Assembly (NCBI RefSeq): GCF_003594915.1 | Contig: NZ_QZCS01000006.1 | Location: 186,001-250,000, forward strand | Length of the DNA stretch: 64,000 nt | From: Enterobacter chuandaensis | GTDB lineage: Bacteria > Pseudomonadota > Gammaproteobacteria > Enterobacterales > Enterobacteriaceae | Reading direction: 5' to 3' | Shown here: positions 33,372 to 44,454 of the stretch, in pieces | Layout of the letters: each line of letters starts with the position of its first letter | Position numbering within the stretch: position 1 is the first letter of the stretch | The notes under the pieces: generated by a model | Told to the model about the DNA's origin: nothing | What the model saw: only the letters and a program-made list of their open reading frames with translations | Database searches by the model: none | Position numbers and translations under genes: made by a program

Positions 33372-34271
33372 TCACCCACCCACGTAATACCGCTTCACCT
33401 CATCAAATCGCATCGCAAAGTCGATATAGCTCATCAGCGCAGGCGAATTCAGCTTCCGGCTCGGGTAGGCCAGCCAGAGATCGTTTCCCTCAACGCTCCA
33501 CTCCGGCAGCACCTGAACCAGCGCCCCCTTTTTGATCTTATCTTCCAGCAGAAACGCGGGTAAGAGCGTGATCCCCGCGCCGGCAATCGCACATTCGCGG
33601 GCATACACCAGATTATCCGTCATATGCGCATTGTCCGGCAGGTAGCGGTAATCCTCACCCTCGCTTCGCAGCAGCCACTCCGACCACGCCCGGTGTGTAA
33701 TACTGCGGTGATCCACCAGCTGGCGGGGATGCGTCAGCGGCTCCCGACGCGCCAGATAGTCCGGCGAGGCCAGCATGTAGCGTGGGCAGTGCCCGATCAT
33801 CCTGCCAATCAGAGAGGAGTCCTGCGGCTTGCCGGTGCGCAGCGCCACGTCAAAACCGGACTCGACCAGATCCACCACGTCGTCAGAGATCGACACATCC
33901 AGCGACACGTCAGGATAGCGAAGCTGAAATTCGGCATTCATATGCGCCAGCAGCGTCGCGCCAATCCCCGCCGGACAGGTGATCCGCAGCCGCCCGCTCG
34001 GGTTATCGCGCAGCCGCTGAATGGCGTACTCCGCCCGCTCGCTGGCCGCCAGCATCTCGCGACAGTGCACCAGATAGTGCTCGCCCGCGAAGGTGAGGCT
34101 GATCCTGCGCGTGGTGCGGTTGAGCAGACGGATACCCACCTGCTGCTCCAGCTGGCTGATCCGCTGGCTAACGCTGGATTTCGGCAGTTCGGCTTTCTGC
34201 GCCGCCGCGGTAAAACTGCCCATCTCCGCCACCAGCGCAAACAGCGCCATATCCTGCAGCTGTTTAAACAT
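33372..34271 (-). CDS. LysR-family transcriptional regulator
   Basis: A 299-residue regulator with an N-terminal winged helix-turn-helix (about residues 5-64, AELPKSSVSQRISQLEQQVGIRLLNRTTR) and a C-terminal type 2 periplasmic-binding-like effector domain. The subgroup resembles regulators next to oxidoreductases (the AaeR/DmlR-like cluster). It is transcribed divergently from an alcohol dehydrogenase-like gene 108 nt away, which is probably its target. Not present at this site in E. coli as I recall. The inducer is unknown. Confidence 0.85.
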   Translation of the reverse strand: MFKQLQDMALFALVAEMGSFTAAAQKAELPKSSVSQRISQLEQQVGIRLLNRTTRRISLTFAGEHYLVHCREMLAASERAEYAIQRLRDNPSGRLRITCPAGIGATLLAHMNAEFQLRYPDVSLDVSISDDVVDLVESGFDVALRTGKPQDSSLIGRMIGHCPRYMLASPDYLARREPLTHPRQLVDHRSITHRAWSEWLLRSEGEDYRYLPDNAHMTDNLVYARECAIAGAGITLLPAFLLEDKIKKGALVQVLPEWSVEGNDLWLAYPSRKLNSPALMSYIDFAMRFDEVKRYYVGG

Positions 34272-34379
34272 GATTGTTCACCCTGTACGAACGCTGAGTT
34301 CTTGATTGTCCATCTTATCACGCAGCTGGCCACTTAATAGACTAGCCTCAACAAAACGCATGCCATTGAGGAGCACACC

Positions 34380-35381
34380 ATGTCAGTGAAAGCCATCGCC
34401 GTTAACCCAGAAAATCCGTCCACCTTCATTGAAATCACCCCGCCGATGCCGCAGCCCGGCGAGTACGATCTGCTGGTGGAGGTGAAAGCCGTCTCCGTTA
34501 ACCCGGTCGATACCAAAGTCCACGCGGGCATTGCTAAGAACGGGCTGAACGAGCCGCGCATTCTCGGCTGGGATGCCAGCGGTATCGTCAAAGCCGTTGG
34601 CGCTGGCGTCACCGGATTCAAAGCGGGTGACGAGATCTGGTACGCCGGCGACATCACCCGCCCGGGCAGTAATACCACGCATCAGCTGATCGATGCGCGC
34701 ATTGTCGGGCACAAGCCTGCCGGCCTCGGCTGGGCCGCTGCGGCTGCACTGCCGCTCACGGCACTCACCGCGTGGGAAGGCCTGTTTGAGCGGCTGAACA
34801 TTCAGCATGCCGGTGCGGACAAAACGCTGCTGATCATCGGCGGCGCGGGCGGGGTGGGATCGCTGGCGATCCCGTTTGCGAAGCACAACAGCAAGGTGAA
34901 GATTATCGCAACCGCTTCACGAGAAGATTCCGCCCGGTGGTGTCGCGATCGCGGGGCTGACGTGGTGGTCAACTACCGCGATCTGAAAGGCGAGCTGGCG
35001 AAACACGGGCTAACCTTTGTGGATTACATTTTCATCCTCAACGACACCGACGGGCATTGGGATGCGGTCAGCGAACTGATTGCGCCGCAGGGGCATATCT
35101 GTTCCATCGTTGAAAACGCGCATCCGCTGAACCAGGACAAGCTGAAGTCTAAATCCGCCGCCCTGCACTGGGAATTTATGTACACCCGCAGCATGTACCA
35201 GACCGCGGATATGGCCCGTCAGGGGGAGATCTTAAATGAGGTGGCGAAGCTCGTGGATAATGGCGTGGTGGAAAGCTCGCTCAGCGAGACGCTGCACGGG
35301 CTGAGCGTGGAAAGCATTACCGAAGCGCACCGTAAGGTGCTGGAGGGGCATATGCGCGGGAAGGTGGTGGTTGAGTTCTAA
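34380..35381 (+). CDS. Zinc-type alcohol dehydrogenase-like protein (quinone oxidoreductase group)
   Basis: A 333-residue medium-chain dehydrogenase/reductase. It has the GroES-like N-terminal domain (VSVNPVDTKVHAG, LGWDASGIVKAVGAGV) and a Rossmann domain with the NADPH motif IIGGAGGVGSLAI at about residues 157-169. The catalytic and structural zinc cysteines of true alcohol dehydrogenases are not seen, so it is probably a zinc-free NADPH-dependent quinone or enone reductase. The divergent LysR gene is the likely regulator. Confidence 0.84.
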   Translation: MSVKAIAVNPENPSTFIEITPPMPQPGEYDLLVEVKAVSVNPVDTKVHAGIAKNGLNEPRILGWDASGIVKAVGAGVTGFKAGDEIWYAGDITRPGSNTTHQLIDARIVGHKPAGLGWAAAAALPLTALTAWEGLFERLNIQHAGADKTLLIIGGAGGVGSLAIPFAKHNSKVKIIATASREDSARWCRDRGADVVVNYRDLKGELAKHGLTFVDYIFILNDTDGHWDAVSELIAPQGHICSIVENAHPLNQDKLKSKSAALHWEFMYTRSMYQTADMARQGEILNEVAKLVDNGVVESSLSETLHGLSVESITEAHRKVLEGHMRGKVVVEF

Positions 35382-35387
35382 GGTATT

Positions 35388-35415
35388 CCCCCCTCACCCC
35401 AAAAGGGCGAGGGGG
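35388..35415. repeat. Dispersed GC-rich hairpin repeat, degenerate copy 2
   Basis: CCCCCCTCACCCCAAAAGGGCGAGGGGG lies between the dehydrogenase gene and the convergent nadR. It keeps the CCCTCACCC and GAGGG blocks of the family but is shortened, so membership is tentative. The hairpin may act as a shared weak terminator. Confidence 0.45.
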
Positions 35416-35421
35416 AAGTTA

Positions 35422-36654
35422 TTACCCCTGCTCCCCCATCATCTCCTTCACCAGCTCGACGCAGCGCAGGAAGCGGGAGTCGTAGTCCGACTCTTCAACA
35501 TGGACAAACTCAACGTTGTTTTCGTTGAGCATCTCCACCAGCATGGACTGGAATTCCCGCCTGTCCACGGAGCTGCCGAGGCTGCGCATGCCGTCAGCCA
35601 CCCACGGGGTGTTGTTTTCCAGTAGGATCACCAGGTCAAATCGGTATTCGTCAATCAGCGCCTGCACGAACGGATGCTCGCGCCCCTCGTACTTTTTGCA
35701 GAACGCCTGGGTGGTGACGAAATCGGTATCAATAAACGCCACTTTGTTGGCGTATTTCACCGCGAAATCAATATACTGGGCATGCCCGAGCGCGATTTTA
35801 TCGTAGTCGGAATACTGCAACGCCATCTCGTCGCCGCCGAGGTGCGAAAAGACGTAATCGCGTCCGTACTCCCACGCGCTGGTGGTGTTGAAGATGTTCG
35901 CCAGCTTGTTGACCAGCGTTGATTTGCCGCTCGACTCGCCGCCCAGAATAGCCACCGTGCGCACGAAGAACGGCTTCACTTCGGTCGGGATGTAATCCCA
36001 GTAGCGGAACGGGTTCTCGCGGATCTGCGCCCCGCTGATGTTCATAAAGGTGCGTTTCGGATCGATCAGCACCGTCTCGATGCCCAGATGCTCGCGGAAC
36101 TGCGGCGCGTCGGACTCTTCAGAGGTGTAGATCCAGTTAGGCGCAATCCCCTTTTCTTCCATAAAAGCTTTAATGCCGTTGCTCCACACGTCCCAGCCGT
36201 GCGGGTATGGCTCCATACCCTCTTCGTTAAAGGCATGAATGCGAATGTTTTTCTGGTATTTAAAGGTCTGGAGCAGCCAGCGCAGGCGGTCCGGTACGGT
36301 GGGCTGCTGCGACATAGCGCTGTCTTCAAAAAGCTGGCGATCGCGCGTTTCGTCGTAGCCCATGATGATGTGCAGCTCGTCCACCTGACTACAGGCGCGC
36401 TGGATTAGATAAATATGCCCGGTATGCAGCGGATAAAACTTGCCGAACACCACGCCGATGTTCTTTTGCATCCGCGGGAACTCCAGCCCCAGAAAGCGGT
36501 GCAGCGCTTCAAGCTTCTGCGCGCTGGGGCTTTTGATTTTGGCGTTCAGCAACTGGCTCAGGTAGCCTTTGGTCATACCGCTGGCGTCCGCCACCTGCTG
36601 CAGCGTGCAGCCCTTCTGGCGGATCGCGGTCTTGATGTAGTCAAATGATGACAT
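35422..36654 (-). CDS. nadR: Trifunctional NAD regulator / NMN adenylyltransferase / nicotinamide riboside kinase
   Basis: A 410-residue protein with three parts: an N-terminal Cro-like helix-turn-helix (TLQQVADASGMTKGYLSQLL, about 16-35) that represses NAD synthesis genes; a nucleotidyltransferase domain with GKFYPLHTGH at about residues 70-79; and a C-terminal kinase with the P-loop GGESSGKST. Length equals E. coli NadR. It lies 35 nt after radA and is probably co-transcribed with serB-radA. Confidence 0.97.
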   Translation of the reverse strand: MSSFDYIKTAIRQKGCTLQQVADASGMTKGYLSQLLNAKIKSPSAQKLEALHRFLGLEFPRMQKNIGVVFGKFYPLHTGHIYLIQRACSQVDELHIIMGYDETRDRQLFEDSAMSQQPTVPDRLRWLLQTFKYQKNIRIHAFNEEGMEPYPHGWDVWSNGIKAFMEEKGIAPNWIYTSEESDAPQFREHLGIETVLIDPKRTFMNISGAQIRENPFRYWDYIPTEVKPFFVRTVAILGGESSGKSTLVNKLANIFNTTSAWEYGRDYVFSHLGGDEMALQYSDYDKIALGHAQYIDFAVKYANKVAFIDTDFVTTQAFCKKYEGREHPFVQALIDEYRFDLVILLENNTPWVADGMRSLGSSVDRREFQSMLVEMLNENNVEFVHVEESDYDSRFLRCVELVKEMMGEQG

Positions 36655-36689
36655 AAATTACGGTGCCTCCTGCAAAATCGAATACGTAA

Positions 36690-38075
36690 TTATAAGTCGT
36701 CAAAGACATTTAACGCATCTGCGAGTTTCTTAACGCCAAAGACCTGCATCCCTTCCGGGATTTTTTTCGGCACGTTGGCAGCCGGAACGATAGCCCGACG
36801 GAAGCCGTGTTTTGCCGCCTCGGAGATACGCTCCTGGCCGCTCGGCACCGGGCGGATTTCCCCGGCCAGGCCCACTTCACCAAACACCACCAGATCCTGC
36901 GGCAGCGGCCTGTCACGCAGGCTGGAGACCATCGCCAGCAGCAACGCCAGATCTGCGCTGGTTTCCGTAACTTTGACGCCGCCGACCACGTTGACGAAGA
37001 CGTCCTGATCCGCCATCTGCAGCCCACCGTGGCGGTGAAGTACCGCCAGCAGGATCGCCAGACGGTTCTGTTCCAGACCGACCGCCACGCGCCGCGGGTT
37101 GCCCATCATCGAGTGATCTACCAGCGCCTGTATTTCGACGAGCAGCGGACGCGTCCCTTCCCAAAGGACCATTACCGAGCTACCGGAGGTGATCTCATCG
37201 CCGCGGCTCAGGAAGATGGCCGACGGGTTGCTAACTTCGCGCAGCCCCTGTTCGGTCATGGCAAACACGCCCAGTTCATTCACCGCGCCAAAGCGGTTCT
37301 TGTGGCTGCGCAGGGTGCGGAAGCGAGAATCCGCGTCGCCGTCCAGCATCACGGAGCAGTCGATACAGTGCTCCAGCACCTTCGGCCCCGCCAGCGAGCC
37401 GTCTTTGGTCACGTGGCCGACCATCACAATCGCCACACCGCGCGTTTTGGCAAAGCGCGTCAGGTAAGCGGCGGTTTCACGCACCTGCGCCACGCTGCCC
37501 GGCGAAGACTGAATGTCCGCCATGTGCATCACCTGAATGGAGTCGATCACCATCAGCTTCGGCTGCTCTTCTTCGGCGATCATGCAGATCTGCTCGATGC
37601 TGGTTTCCGACAGCATATTCAGGTTGCCGGTTGGCAGGCCCAGGCGGTGCGCGCGCATCGCCACCTGCTGGAGTGACTCTTCCCCCGTGACGTACAGGGT
37701 TTTCATCTGCTCAGCGAGTTTGCACAGCGTTTGCAGCAGCAGGGTCGATTTCCCCGCTCCCGGGTTACCGCCGATCAGGATCGCACTGCCCGGCACCACG
37801 CCGCCGCCGAGTACGCGGTCAAACTCTTTGAAACCGGTCGAGAAGCGCGGCAGCGCTTCCAGGCTGATATCAGAAAGTTTTTGCACCTTCGACACGCCTG
37901 CATTTCCCGCATAGCCGCTCAGGCGTTCATTGCGGGCCACGCTCGGCGAAGCCGCCACACCACGCACTTCGGTGATGGTGTTCCAGGCATGACAGGCGCT
38001 GCATTGCCCCTGCCAGCGCGGATAATCCGCACCACATTCATTACAGACAAATGCGCGTTTTGGAGCTTTCGCCAC
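36690..38075 (-). CDS. radA: DNA repair protein RadA
   Basis: A RecA-like branch-migration helicase of 461 residues. Domains in order: an N-terminal zinc finger (CNECG ... CSACH), a RecA-type ATPase with Walker A GGNPGAGKST, the KNRFG motif specific to RadA, and a C-terminal Lon-protease-like domain. It processes recombination intermediates. It follows serB by 11 nt, the conserved serB-radA-nadR order. Confidence 0.97.
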   Translation of the reverse strand: MAKAPKRAFVCNECGADYPRWQGQCSACHAWNTITEVRGVAASPSVARNERLSGYAGNAGVSKVQKLSDISLEALPRFSTGFKEFDRVLGGGVVPGSAILIGGNPGAGKSTLLLQTLCKLAEQMKTLYVTGEESLQQVAMRAHRLGLPTGNLNMLSETSIEQICMIAEEEQPKLMVIDSIQVMHMADIQSSPGSVAQVRETAAYLTRFAKTRGVAIVMVGHVTKDGSLAGPKVLEHCIDCSVMLDGDADSRFRTLRSHKNRFGAVNELGVFAMTEQGLREVSNPSAIFLSRGDEITSGSSVMVLWEGTRPLLVEIQALVDHSMMGNPRRVAVGLEQNRLAILLAVLHRHGGLQMADQDVFVNVVGGVKVTETSADLALLLAMVSSLRDRPLPQDLVVFGEVGLAGEIRPVPSGQERISEAAKHGFRRAIVPAANVPKKIPEGMQVFGVKKLADALNVFDDL

Positions 38076-38086
38076 GGTTTACCTCG

Positions 38087-39055
38087 TTATTTCTGATTAA
38101 GGCTGCCGGAGAGAATGCAGAACACCCCCATCAGGTCAGCGTGACGGATAGTGACTTCCGTCTTTTCATTCACTTTTGGTTTGGCATGGTAGGCAATGCC
38201 AAGTCCAGCCACTTTGATCATCGGCAGATCGTTTGCGCCATCACCAATGGCGACGGTCTGCTCGACCGGAATCTCGTACTTTTCAGCAAGACGCGTCAGG
38301 GTGTTGGCTTTGTACTGGGCATCCACGATGTCACCGATCACCTGGCCGGTCAGCTTGCCGTCCATGATTTCCAGCTCGTTAGCGACCACGGTGGTCAGAT
38401 GCAGTTTCTCGCGCAGATAATCCGCGAAGAAGGTGAAGCCGCCGGAGGCGATTGCCACTTTCCAGCCGAGAGACTGCAGTTTCAGCACCAGCTGCGTCAG
38501 CCCCGGCATCAGCGGCAGCACGTCGCGCACCTGGCGCAGGATGTTAGCATCAGCCCCCTTCAGGGTCGCCACGCGCTGGCGCAGGCTGGCGGTGAAGTCC
38601 AGCTCGCCGCGCATCGCGCGCTCGGTGACTTCCGCCACCAGCTCGCCGCTGCCTGCCAGTTTAGCAATCTCGTCAATACATTCGATCTGAATAGCGGTGG
38701 AGTCCATGTCCATCACCAGCAGACCCGGCGTTTTAAGATGCGGAATTTTGCCGAGAGGCGCAACGTCCAGCCCGGCGTCATGCGCCAGACGCGTTGCGCG
38801 CTGCGTCAGGGAACCCGCCAGGCGGATGACCTGGTAATCTTCCACGCACCAGGCGGCAACAATGACCATCGCCGCACCCAGTTTAGTTTGATACTGGGTC
38901 AGTCGTTGCTTATCCAGGCCGCGTCCGTACAGCAGCCAGCCGCTACGGCCAGCGTGGTAATCCAGAGGCATCACCTCATCGCCACTTAACGAGAGCGGCA
39001 ATCCTGGCCATAAAGAGACATCCGTTGGCAGGTCACACCAGGTAATGTTCGGCAT
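38087..39055 (-). CDS. serB: Phosphoserine phosphatase
   Basis: A HAD-family phosphatase of 322 residues that makes serine from phosphoserine. The nucleophile motif is in VMDMDSTAIQIECIDE; the third and fourth HAD motifs are in GDGANDLPMIK. The start MPNITWCDLP was chosen because AGGAG lies 8 nt upstream and length then equals E. coli; a longer open frame of 50 codons upstream has no support. Confidence 0.97.
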   Translation of the reverse strand: MPNITWCDLPTDVSLWPGLPLSLSGDEVMPLDYHAGRSGWLLYGRGLDKQRLTQYQTKLGAAMVIVAAWCVEDYQVIRLAGSLTQRATRLAHDAGLDVAPLGKIPHLKTPGLLVMDMDSTAIQIECIDEIAKLAGSGELVAEVTERAMRGELDFTASLRQRVATLKGADANILRQVRDVLPLMPGLTQLVLKLQSLGWKVAIASGGFTFFADYLREKLHLTTVVANELEIMDGKLTGQVIGDIVDAQYKANTLTRLAEKYEIPVEQTVAIGDGANDLPMIKVAGLGIAYHAKPKVNEKTEVTIRHADLMGVFCILSGSLNQK

Positions 39056-39172
39056 TAAAGCTCCTGTAATTTCGTTCGCGCCGGAAGGTTCCAGAGGGAA
39101 AATAACGCATGAGGCTACCCTGTAACCATCACTTCTGGCAACATTAAGCCCTAAATTTTCAGCAGGTGGAAT

Positions 39173-39817
39173 ATGGCTCGCGCAAAACTGAAATTCCGGC
39201 TTCATCGCGCCGTGATTGTCCTGATCTGTCTCGCACTGTTAGTCGCATTGATGCAAGGGGCATCCTGGTTTAGCCAGAACCATCAGCGGCAGCGCAACCC
39301 GCAGTTTGAAGAACTGGCCCGCACCCTGGCGCGGCAGGTGACGCTCAACGTTGCGCCCCTGATGCGCAATGAAACGCCGGACGATAAGCGGATAGGCCAG
39401 GTCTTGCGTCAGCTCACTGAGAACAGCCGCATTCTGGATGCGGGCGTATACGATGAAAAAGGCGACCTGATTGCCCGCGCCGGTGAGCACGTCGACGTGC
39501 GTGACAGGCTGGCACTGGACGGCAAAAAAGCGGGAGGCTATTTCAACCAGCAGATTGTCGAACCCGTTCAGGGTAAAAACGGCCCGCTGGGCTATCTGCG
39601 CCTGACGCTGGATACCCACACCCTGCCAACCGAAGCCAAGCAGGTGGATAACACCACCAATATTCTGCGCCTGATGCTATTACTCTCGCTGGCGATTGGT
39701 GTTGTGCTGGCGCGCACGTTGCTCCAGGGCAAGCGCACTCGCTGGCAGCAATCACCCTTCCTGTTAACCGCCAGCAAGTCGGTTCCCGAAGACGAAGAGA
39801 GCGAAAAGAAGGAATAG
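39173..39817 (+). CDS. ytjB: Membrane protein YtjB (Smp)
   Basis: A 214-residue inner-membrane protein with an N-terminal membrane segment (about 14-32), a periplasmic domain, and a second membrane segment near residues 162-180, with a charged C-terminal tail ending DEESEKKE. Nearly the same as E. coli YtjB in length and sequence. Function is unknown. It is divergent from serB and 39 nt upstream of lplA. Confidence 0.92.
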   Translation: MARAKLKFRLHRAVIVLICLALLVALMQGASWFSQNHQRQRNPQFEELARTLARQVTLNVAPLMRNETPDDKRIGQVLRQLTENSRILDAGVYDEKGDLIARAGEHVDVRDRLALDGKKAGGYFNQQIVEPVQGKNGPLGYLRLTLDTHTLPTEAKQVDNTTNILRLMLLLSLAIGVVLARTLLQGKRTRWQQSPFLLTASKSVPEDEESEKKE

Positions 39818-39856
39818 TGATAAAGTAGGCGGATGATTCGGAAAAGGAACTCTGCC

Positions 39857-40873
39857 ATGACGACGTTACGCCTGCTTATCTCTGACTCTTACGATCCCTG
39901 GTTTAATCTCGCGGTGGAAGAGTGCATCTTCCGCCAGATGCCCGCGACCCAGCGCGTGCTGTTTCTCTGGCGTAATGCCGATACAGTGGTCATTGGCCGC
40001 GCGCAAAACCCGTGGAAAGAGTGCAATACGCGGCGCATGGAAGAGGACAACGTCCGTCTGGCTCGCCGCAGCAGCGGCGGCGGCGCGGTGTTTCACGATC
40101 TGGGTAATACCTGCTTTACCTTTATGGCGGGCAAACCGGAGTACGATAAAACCATCTCTACCTCGATTGTGCTCAACGCGCTGAATTCGCTCGGCGTGAC
40201 GGCAGAGGCGTCCGGGCGGAACGACCTGGTGGTGAGAACTCCCGAGGGCGACCGGAAGGTCTCCGGCTCCGCCTACCGCGAAACGATGGATCGCGGCTTC
40301 CACCACGGCACCCTGCTGCTGAACGCCGACCTGAGCCGTCTGGCGAATTACCTCAATCCTGACAAGAAAAAGCTACAGGCTAAGGGGATTACCTCCGTAC
40401 GTGGACGCGTGGCAAATCTGGTGGAGCTGCTGCCAGGGATTACGCACGAGCAGATTTGCGATGCGATCCGTGAGGCATTCTTTGAACATTACGGCGAGCG
40501 CGTCGAAGCGGAAGTGATTTCACCGGATAAAACCCCGGATCTGCCCAACTTCGCCGAAACCTTTGCCCGCCAGAGCAGTTGGGAGTGGAACTTCGGTCAG
40601 GCACCTGCATTTTCGCACCTGCTGGACGAGCGCTTCACCTGGGGCGGCGTGGAGCTGCATTTTGACGTCGAGAAAGGCCATATCACCCGCACGCAGGTGT
40701 TCACGGACAGCCTGAACCCGGCACCGCTGGAGGCGCTGGCGGCACGTCTGCAGGGCTGTTTGTATCGGGCAGATATGCTGCAACAGGAGTGTGACGCGTT
40801 ACTTATTGATTTCCCGGAACAGGAACAAGAGTTGCGGGACTTATCGGCATGGATTGCACAGGCGGTACGCTAG
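39857..40873 (+). CDS. lplA: Lipoate-protein ligase A
   Basis: LplA activates free lipoate with ATP and transfers it to lipoyl domains of 2-oxoacid dehydrogenases and GcvH. The 338-residue protein has [18 protein letters not shown] (the lipoate-binding loop, about 70-87) and a C-terminal accessory domain. The start [15 protein letters not shown] follows an AAGGAAC ribosome binding site; an in-frame ATG eight codons upstream is not supported. Confidence 0.96.
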   Translation: MTTLRLLISDSYDPWFNLAVEECIFRQMPATQRVLFLWRNADTVVIGRAQNPWKECNTRRMEEDNVRLARRSSGGGAVFHDLGNTCFTFMAGKPEYDKTISTSIVLNALNSLGVTAEASGRNDLVVRTPEGDRKVSGSAYRETMDRGFHHGTLLLNADLSRLANYLNPDKKKLQAKGITSVRGRVANLVELLPGITHEQICDAIREAFFEHYGERVEAEVISPDKTPDLPNFAETFARQSSWEWNFGQAPAFSHLLDERFTWGGVELHFDVEKGHITRTQVFTDSLNPAPLEALAARLQGCLYRADMLQQECDALLIDFPEQEQELRDLSAWIAQAVR

Positions 40874-40925
40874 GTGCGGTCTGGTGCCCTCATCCCGGCC
40901 CTCTCCCACAGGGAGAGGGAGGGAA
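40874..40925. repeat. Dispersed GC-rich hairpin repeat, copy 3
   Basis: Inverted orientation: GTGCGGTCTGGTGCCCTCATCCCGG then CCCTCTCCC-ACA-GGGAGAGGG. It lies between convergent lplA and deoD and probably helps end both transcripts. Confidence 0.8.
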
Positions 40926-40934
40926 GAGACTGAA

Positions 40935-41657
40935 TTACTCTTTATCGCCCAGCAGAACGGATTCCAGCGCGATTTTGATCATGTCGTTGAAGGTGGTCTG
41001 ACGCTCGGCAGCGGTGGTCTGCTCGTGGGTACGGATGTGGTCAGACACGGTGCAGATGGTCAGCGCTTTCGCACCAAACTCAGCCGCCACGCCGTAGATG
41101 CCTGCCGCTTCCATTTCCACGCCCAGGATGCCGTATTTTTCCATCACGTCGAACATCTCGCCGCCGTCCGGCGCATAGAACAGGTCAGCCGAGAAGATGT
41201 TACCTACGCGTGCTTCAACGCCCAGCGCTTTTGCCGCGTCAACCGCGTCACGCACCATGCCGAAGTCTGCAATCGCCGCGAAGTCATGGTCTTTGAAACG
41301 CATACGGTTCACTTTGGAATCGGTGCAGGCACCCATGCCGATAACGATATCGCGCAGCTTAACGTCCATACGCACCGCGCCGCAGGAGCCCACGCGGATG
41401 ATTTTCTTCACGCCGAAGTCGGTGATCAGCTCTTTGGTGTAAATGGAGCAGGATGGGATACCCATGCCGTGGCCCATTACGGAGATTTTGCGACCTTTAT
41501 AGGTACCGGTGAAGCCCAGCATGCCGCGCACGTTGTTCACTTCACGCACGTCTTCCAGGAAGGTTTCTGCAATGTGCTTCGCGCGCAGCGGGTCGCCCGG
41601 CATCAATACGACGTCAGCGAAATCACCCATTTCTGCGTTAATGTGAGGAGTTGCCAT
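40935..41657 (-). CDS. deoD: Purine nucleoside phosphorylase
   Basis: A 240-residue hexameric phosphorylase that splits purine (deoxy)nucleosides into base and (deoxy)ribose 1-phosphate. The family motifs [15 protein letters not shown] and [10 protein letters not shown] are present, with the catalytic aspartate in VSDHIRTHE. Last gene of the deoCABD operon. A hairpin repeat lies between deoB and deoD. Confidence 0.97.
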   Translation of the reverse strand: MATPHINAEMGDFADVVLMPGDPLRAKHIAETFLEDVREVNNVRGMLGFTGTYKGRKISVMGHGMGIPSCSIYTKELITDFGVKKIIRVGSCGAVRMDVKLRDIVIGMGACTDSKVNRMRFKDHDFAAIADFGMVRDAVDAAKALGVEARVGNIFSADLFYAPDGGEMFDVMEKYGILGVEMEAAGIYGVAAEFGAKALTICTVSDHIRTHEQTTAAERQTTFNDMIKIALESVLLGDKE

Positions 41658-41688
41658 CTTCAGTTCCTTTCAAATTGTTTATTCTTTT

Positions 41689-41737
41689 CACCCTCTCCCT
41701 GTGGGAGAGGGCCGGGGTGAGGGCATCAGACCGCACC
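41689..41737. repeat. Dispersed GC-rich hairpin repeat, copy 4
   Basis: CCCTCTCCC-TGT-GGGAGAGGG followed by CCGGGGTGAGGGCATCAGACCGCAC, almost identical to copy 1. It lies inside the deo operon in the 88-nt deoB-deoD gap, where it could stabilise or trim the polycistronic mRNA. Confidence 0.82.
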
Positions 41738-41745
41738 CAATCCGT

Positions 41746-42984
<1,239 letters not shown>

Positions 42985-43022
42985 TTAGTGCTTCATAAAA
43001 ATGCGATCAGATCAGTATACCG

Positions 43023-44345
43023 CTATTCGGTGATACGACGATAGACCGTCGGTGTGGTTTCCGGTGCTTTATCGTCAAGAGATATTGCCGCCTTCACCGC
43101 TTTCGCCGCATCCTGCCAGCTGGCTTCGTCTTTGGCGTGGATCACCGCCAGCGGACGCTGACCGTCAACGCTGTCGCCCAGACGGGCCATATCGGTAAAG
43201 CCGACGCTGTAATCAATGGTGTCCGATGCCTGACGGCGACCGCCGCCCATAGACACGACAGCCATGCCGAGCGCGCGGGTGTCCATTGCCGAGACAAAAC
43301 CTTCGCCATCCGCATAAACAGCTTTGCTGAGCATCGCGGTCGGCAGGTATTTCGCGTAGTTTTCAACGAAGTCGGTCGGGCCTTTTTGCGCGGCCACCAT
43401 GCGGCCAAAGATCTCCGCCGCTTTGCCGTTGTCCAGTACCGCCTGCAGCTTCGCGCGAGCGTCGGCATCGTCTTTGGCGAGCTTACCGGAGATGAGCATC
43501 TCCACGCACAGCGCCATGGTGACGTCGAACAGGCGCGGGTTACGGTATTCGCCAGTGAGGAACTGAACGGCTTCGCGGACTTCCACCGCGTTACCGGCGC
43601 TGGAGGCCAGTACCTGGTTCATGTCGGTCAGCAGCGCGGTGGTGCGCACGCCCGCGCCGTTGGAGACGCCAACGATCGCTTCGGCCAGCGCCTCAGAGAG
43701 TTCATAGGTCGGCATAAACGCGCCGCTGCCTACCTTCACGTCCATCACCAGCGCGTCCAGCCCTTCTGCCAGCTTTTTGGCAAGAATCGACGCGGTGATC
43801 AGCGGGATGGAATCGACGGTCGCGGTAATGTCACGCGTCGCGTAGAAACGCTTGTCTGCCGGCGCAAGAGAGCTGGTCTGGCCGATAATCGCCACGCCAA
43901 CGTCTTTAATAATGTCGCGGAAGCGGTTGTCATCCGGGAAGATATCGAAGCCCGGGATGGCTTCCAGTTTGTCGAGCGTACCGCCGGTGTGGCCCAGGCC
44001 GCGCCCGGAAATCATTGGGATGTAACCGCCGCAGGCTGCCACCATAGGGCCGAGCATCAGCGAAGTCACATCACCCACGCCGCCGGTGGAGTGTTTGTCA
44101 ACGATTGGGCCGTTGAGGTTGAGGCTTTTCCAGTCCAGAACGGTTCCTGAATCTCGCATCGCCATGGTCAGCGACACGCGCTCAGGCATCGACATATCGT
44201 GGAAGAAGATGGTCATCGCCAGAGCCGCAATCTGCCCTTCAGAGATGGTGTTATCACGAATGCCGTTGATGAAAAAGCGAATTTCTTCGTCGCTTAATGC
44301 ATGACCATCACGTTTTTTACGAATAATTTCTTGTGCGAGAAACAC
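43023..44345 (-). CDS. deoA: Thymidine phosphorylase, GTG start
   Basis: A 440-residue phosphorylase for thymidine and deoxyuridine. The phosphate-binding block [13 protein letters not shown] and the glycosyltransferase domain are intact. The start is GTG at 44343-44345, with GGAGG 5 nt upstream; that GGAGG itself lies within an in-frame ATG GAG GTT, so the ATG at 44357 cannot have a proper ribosome binding site. With GTG the length equals E. coli DeoA. Preceded by a BIME after deoC. Confidence 0.96.
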   Translation of the reverse strand: MFLAQEIIRKKRDGHALSDEEIRFFINGIRDNTISEGQIAALAMTIFFHDMSMPERVSLTMAMRDSGTVLDWKSLNLNGPIVDKHSTGGVGDVTSLMLGPMVAACGGYIPMISGRGLGHTGGTLDKLEAIPGFDIFPDDNRFRDIIKDVGVAIIGQTSSLAPADKRFYATRDITATVDSIPLITASILAKKLAEGLDALVMDVKVGSGAFMPTYELSEALAEAIVGVSNGAGVRTTALLTDMNQVLASSAGNAVEVREAVQFLTGEYRNPRLFDVTMALCVEMLISGKLAKDDADARAKLQAVLDNGKAAEIFGRMVAAQKGPTDFVENYAKYLPTAMLSKAVYADGEGFVSAMDTRALGMAVVSMGGGRRQASDTIDYSVGFTDMARLGDSVDGQRPLAVIHAKDEASWQDAAKAVKAAISLDDKAPETTPTVYRRITE

Positions 44346-44376
44346 GGTAACCTCCATGCGGAATCGGGGGAGTTGT

Positions 44377-44443
44377 GGCGGGTGGCGCTACGCTTACCCG
44401 CCCTACGATCCTGTAGGCCGGATAAGCGAAGCGTCATCCGGCA
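44377..44443. repeat. BIME between deoC and deoA
   Basis: Two REP units in opposite orientation (CGGGTGGCGCTACGCTTACCCG and GCCGGATAAGCG...CATCCGGC) fill the 109-nt gap between deoC and deoA. They can form strong hairpins in the polycistronic mRNA. Confidence 0.82.
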
Positions 44444-44454
44444 TTGTCTGGCAA

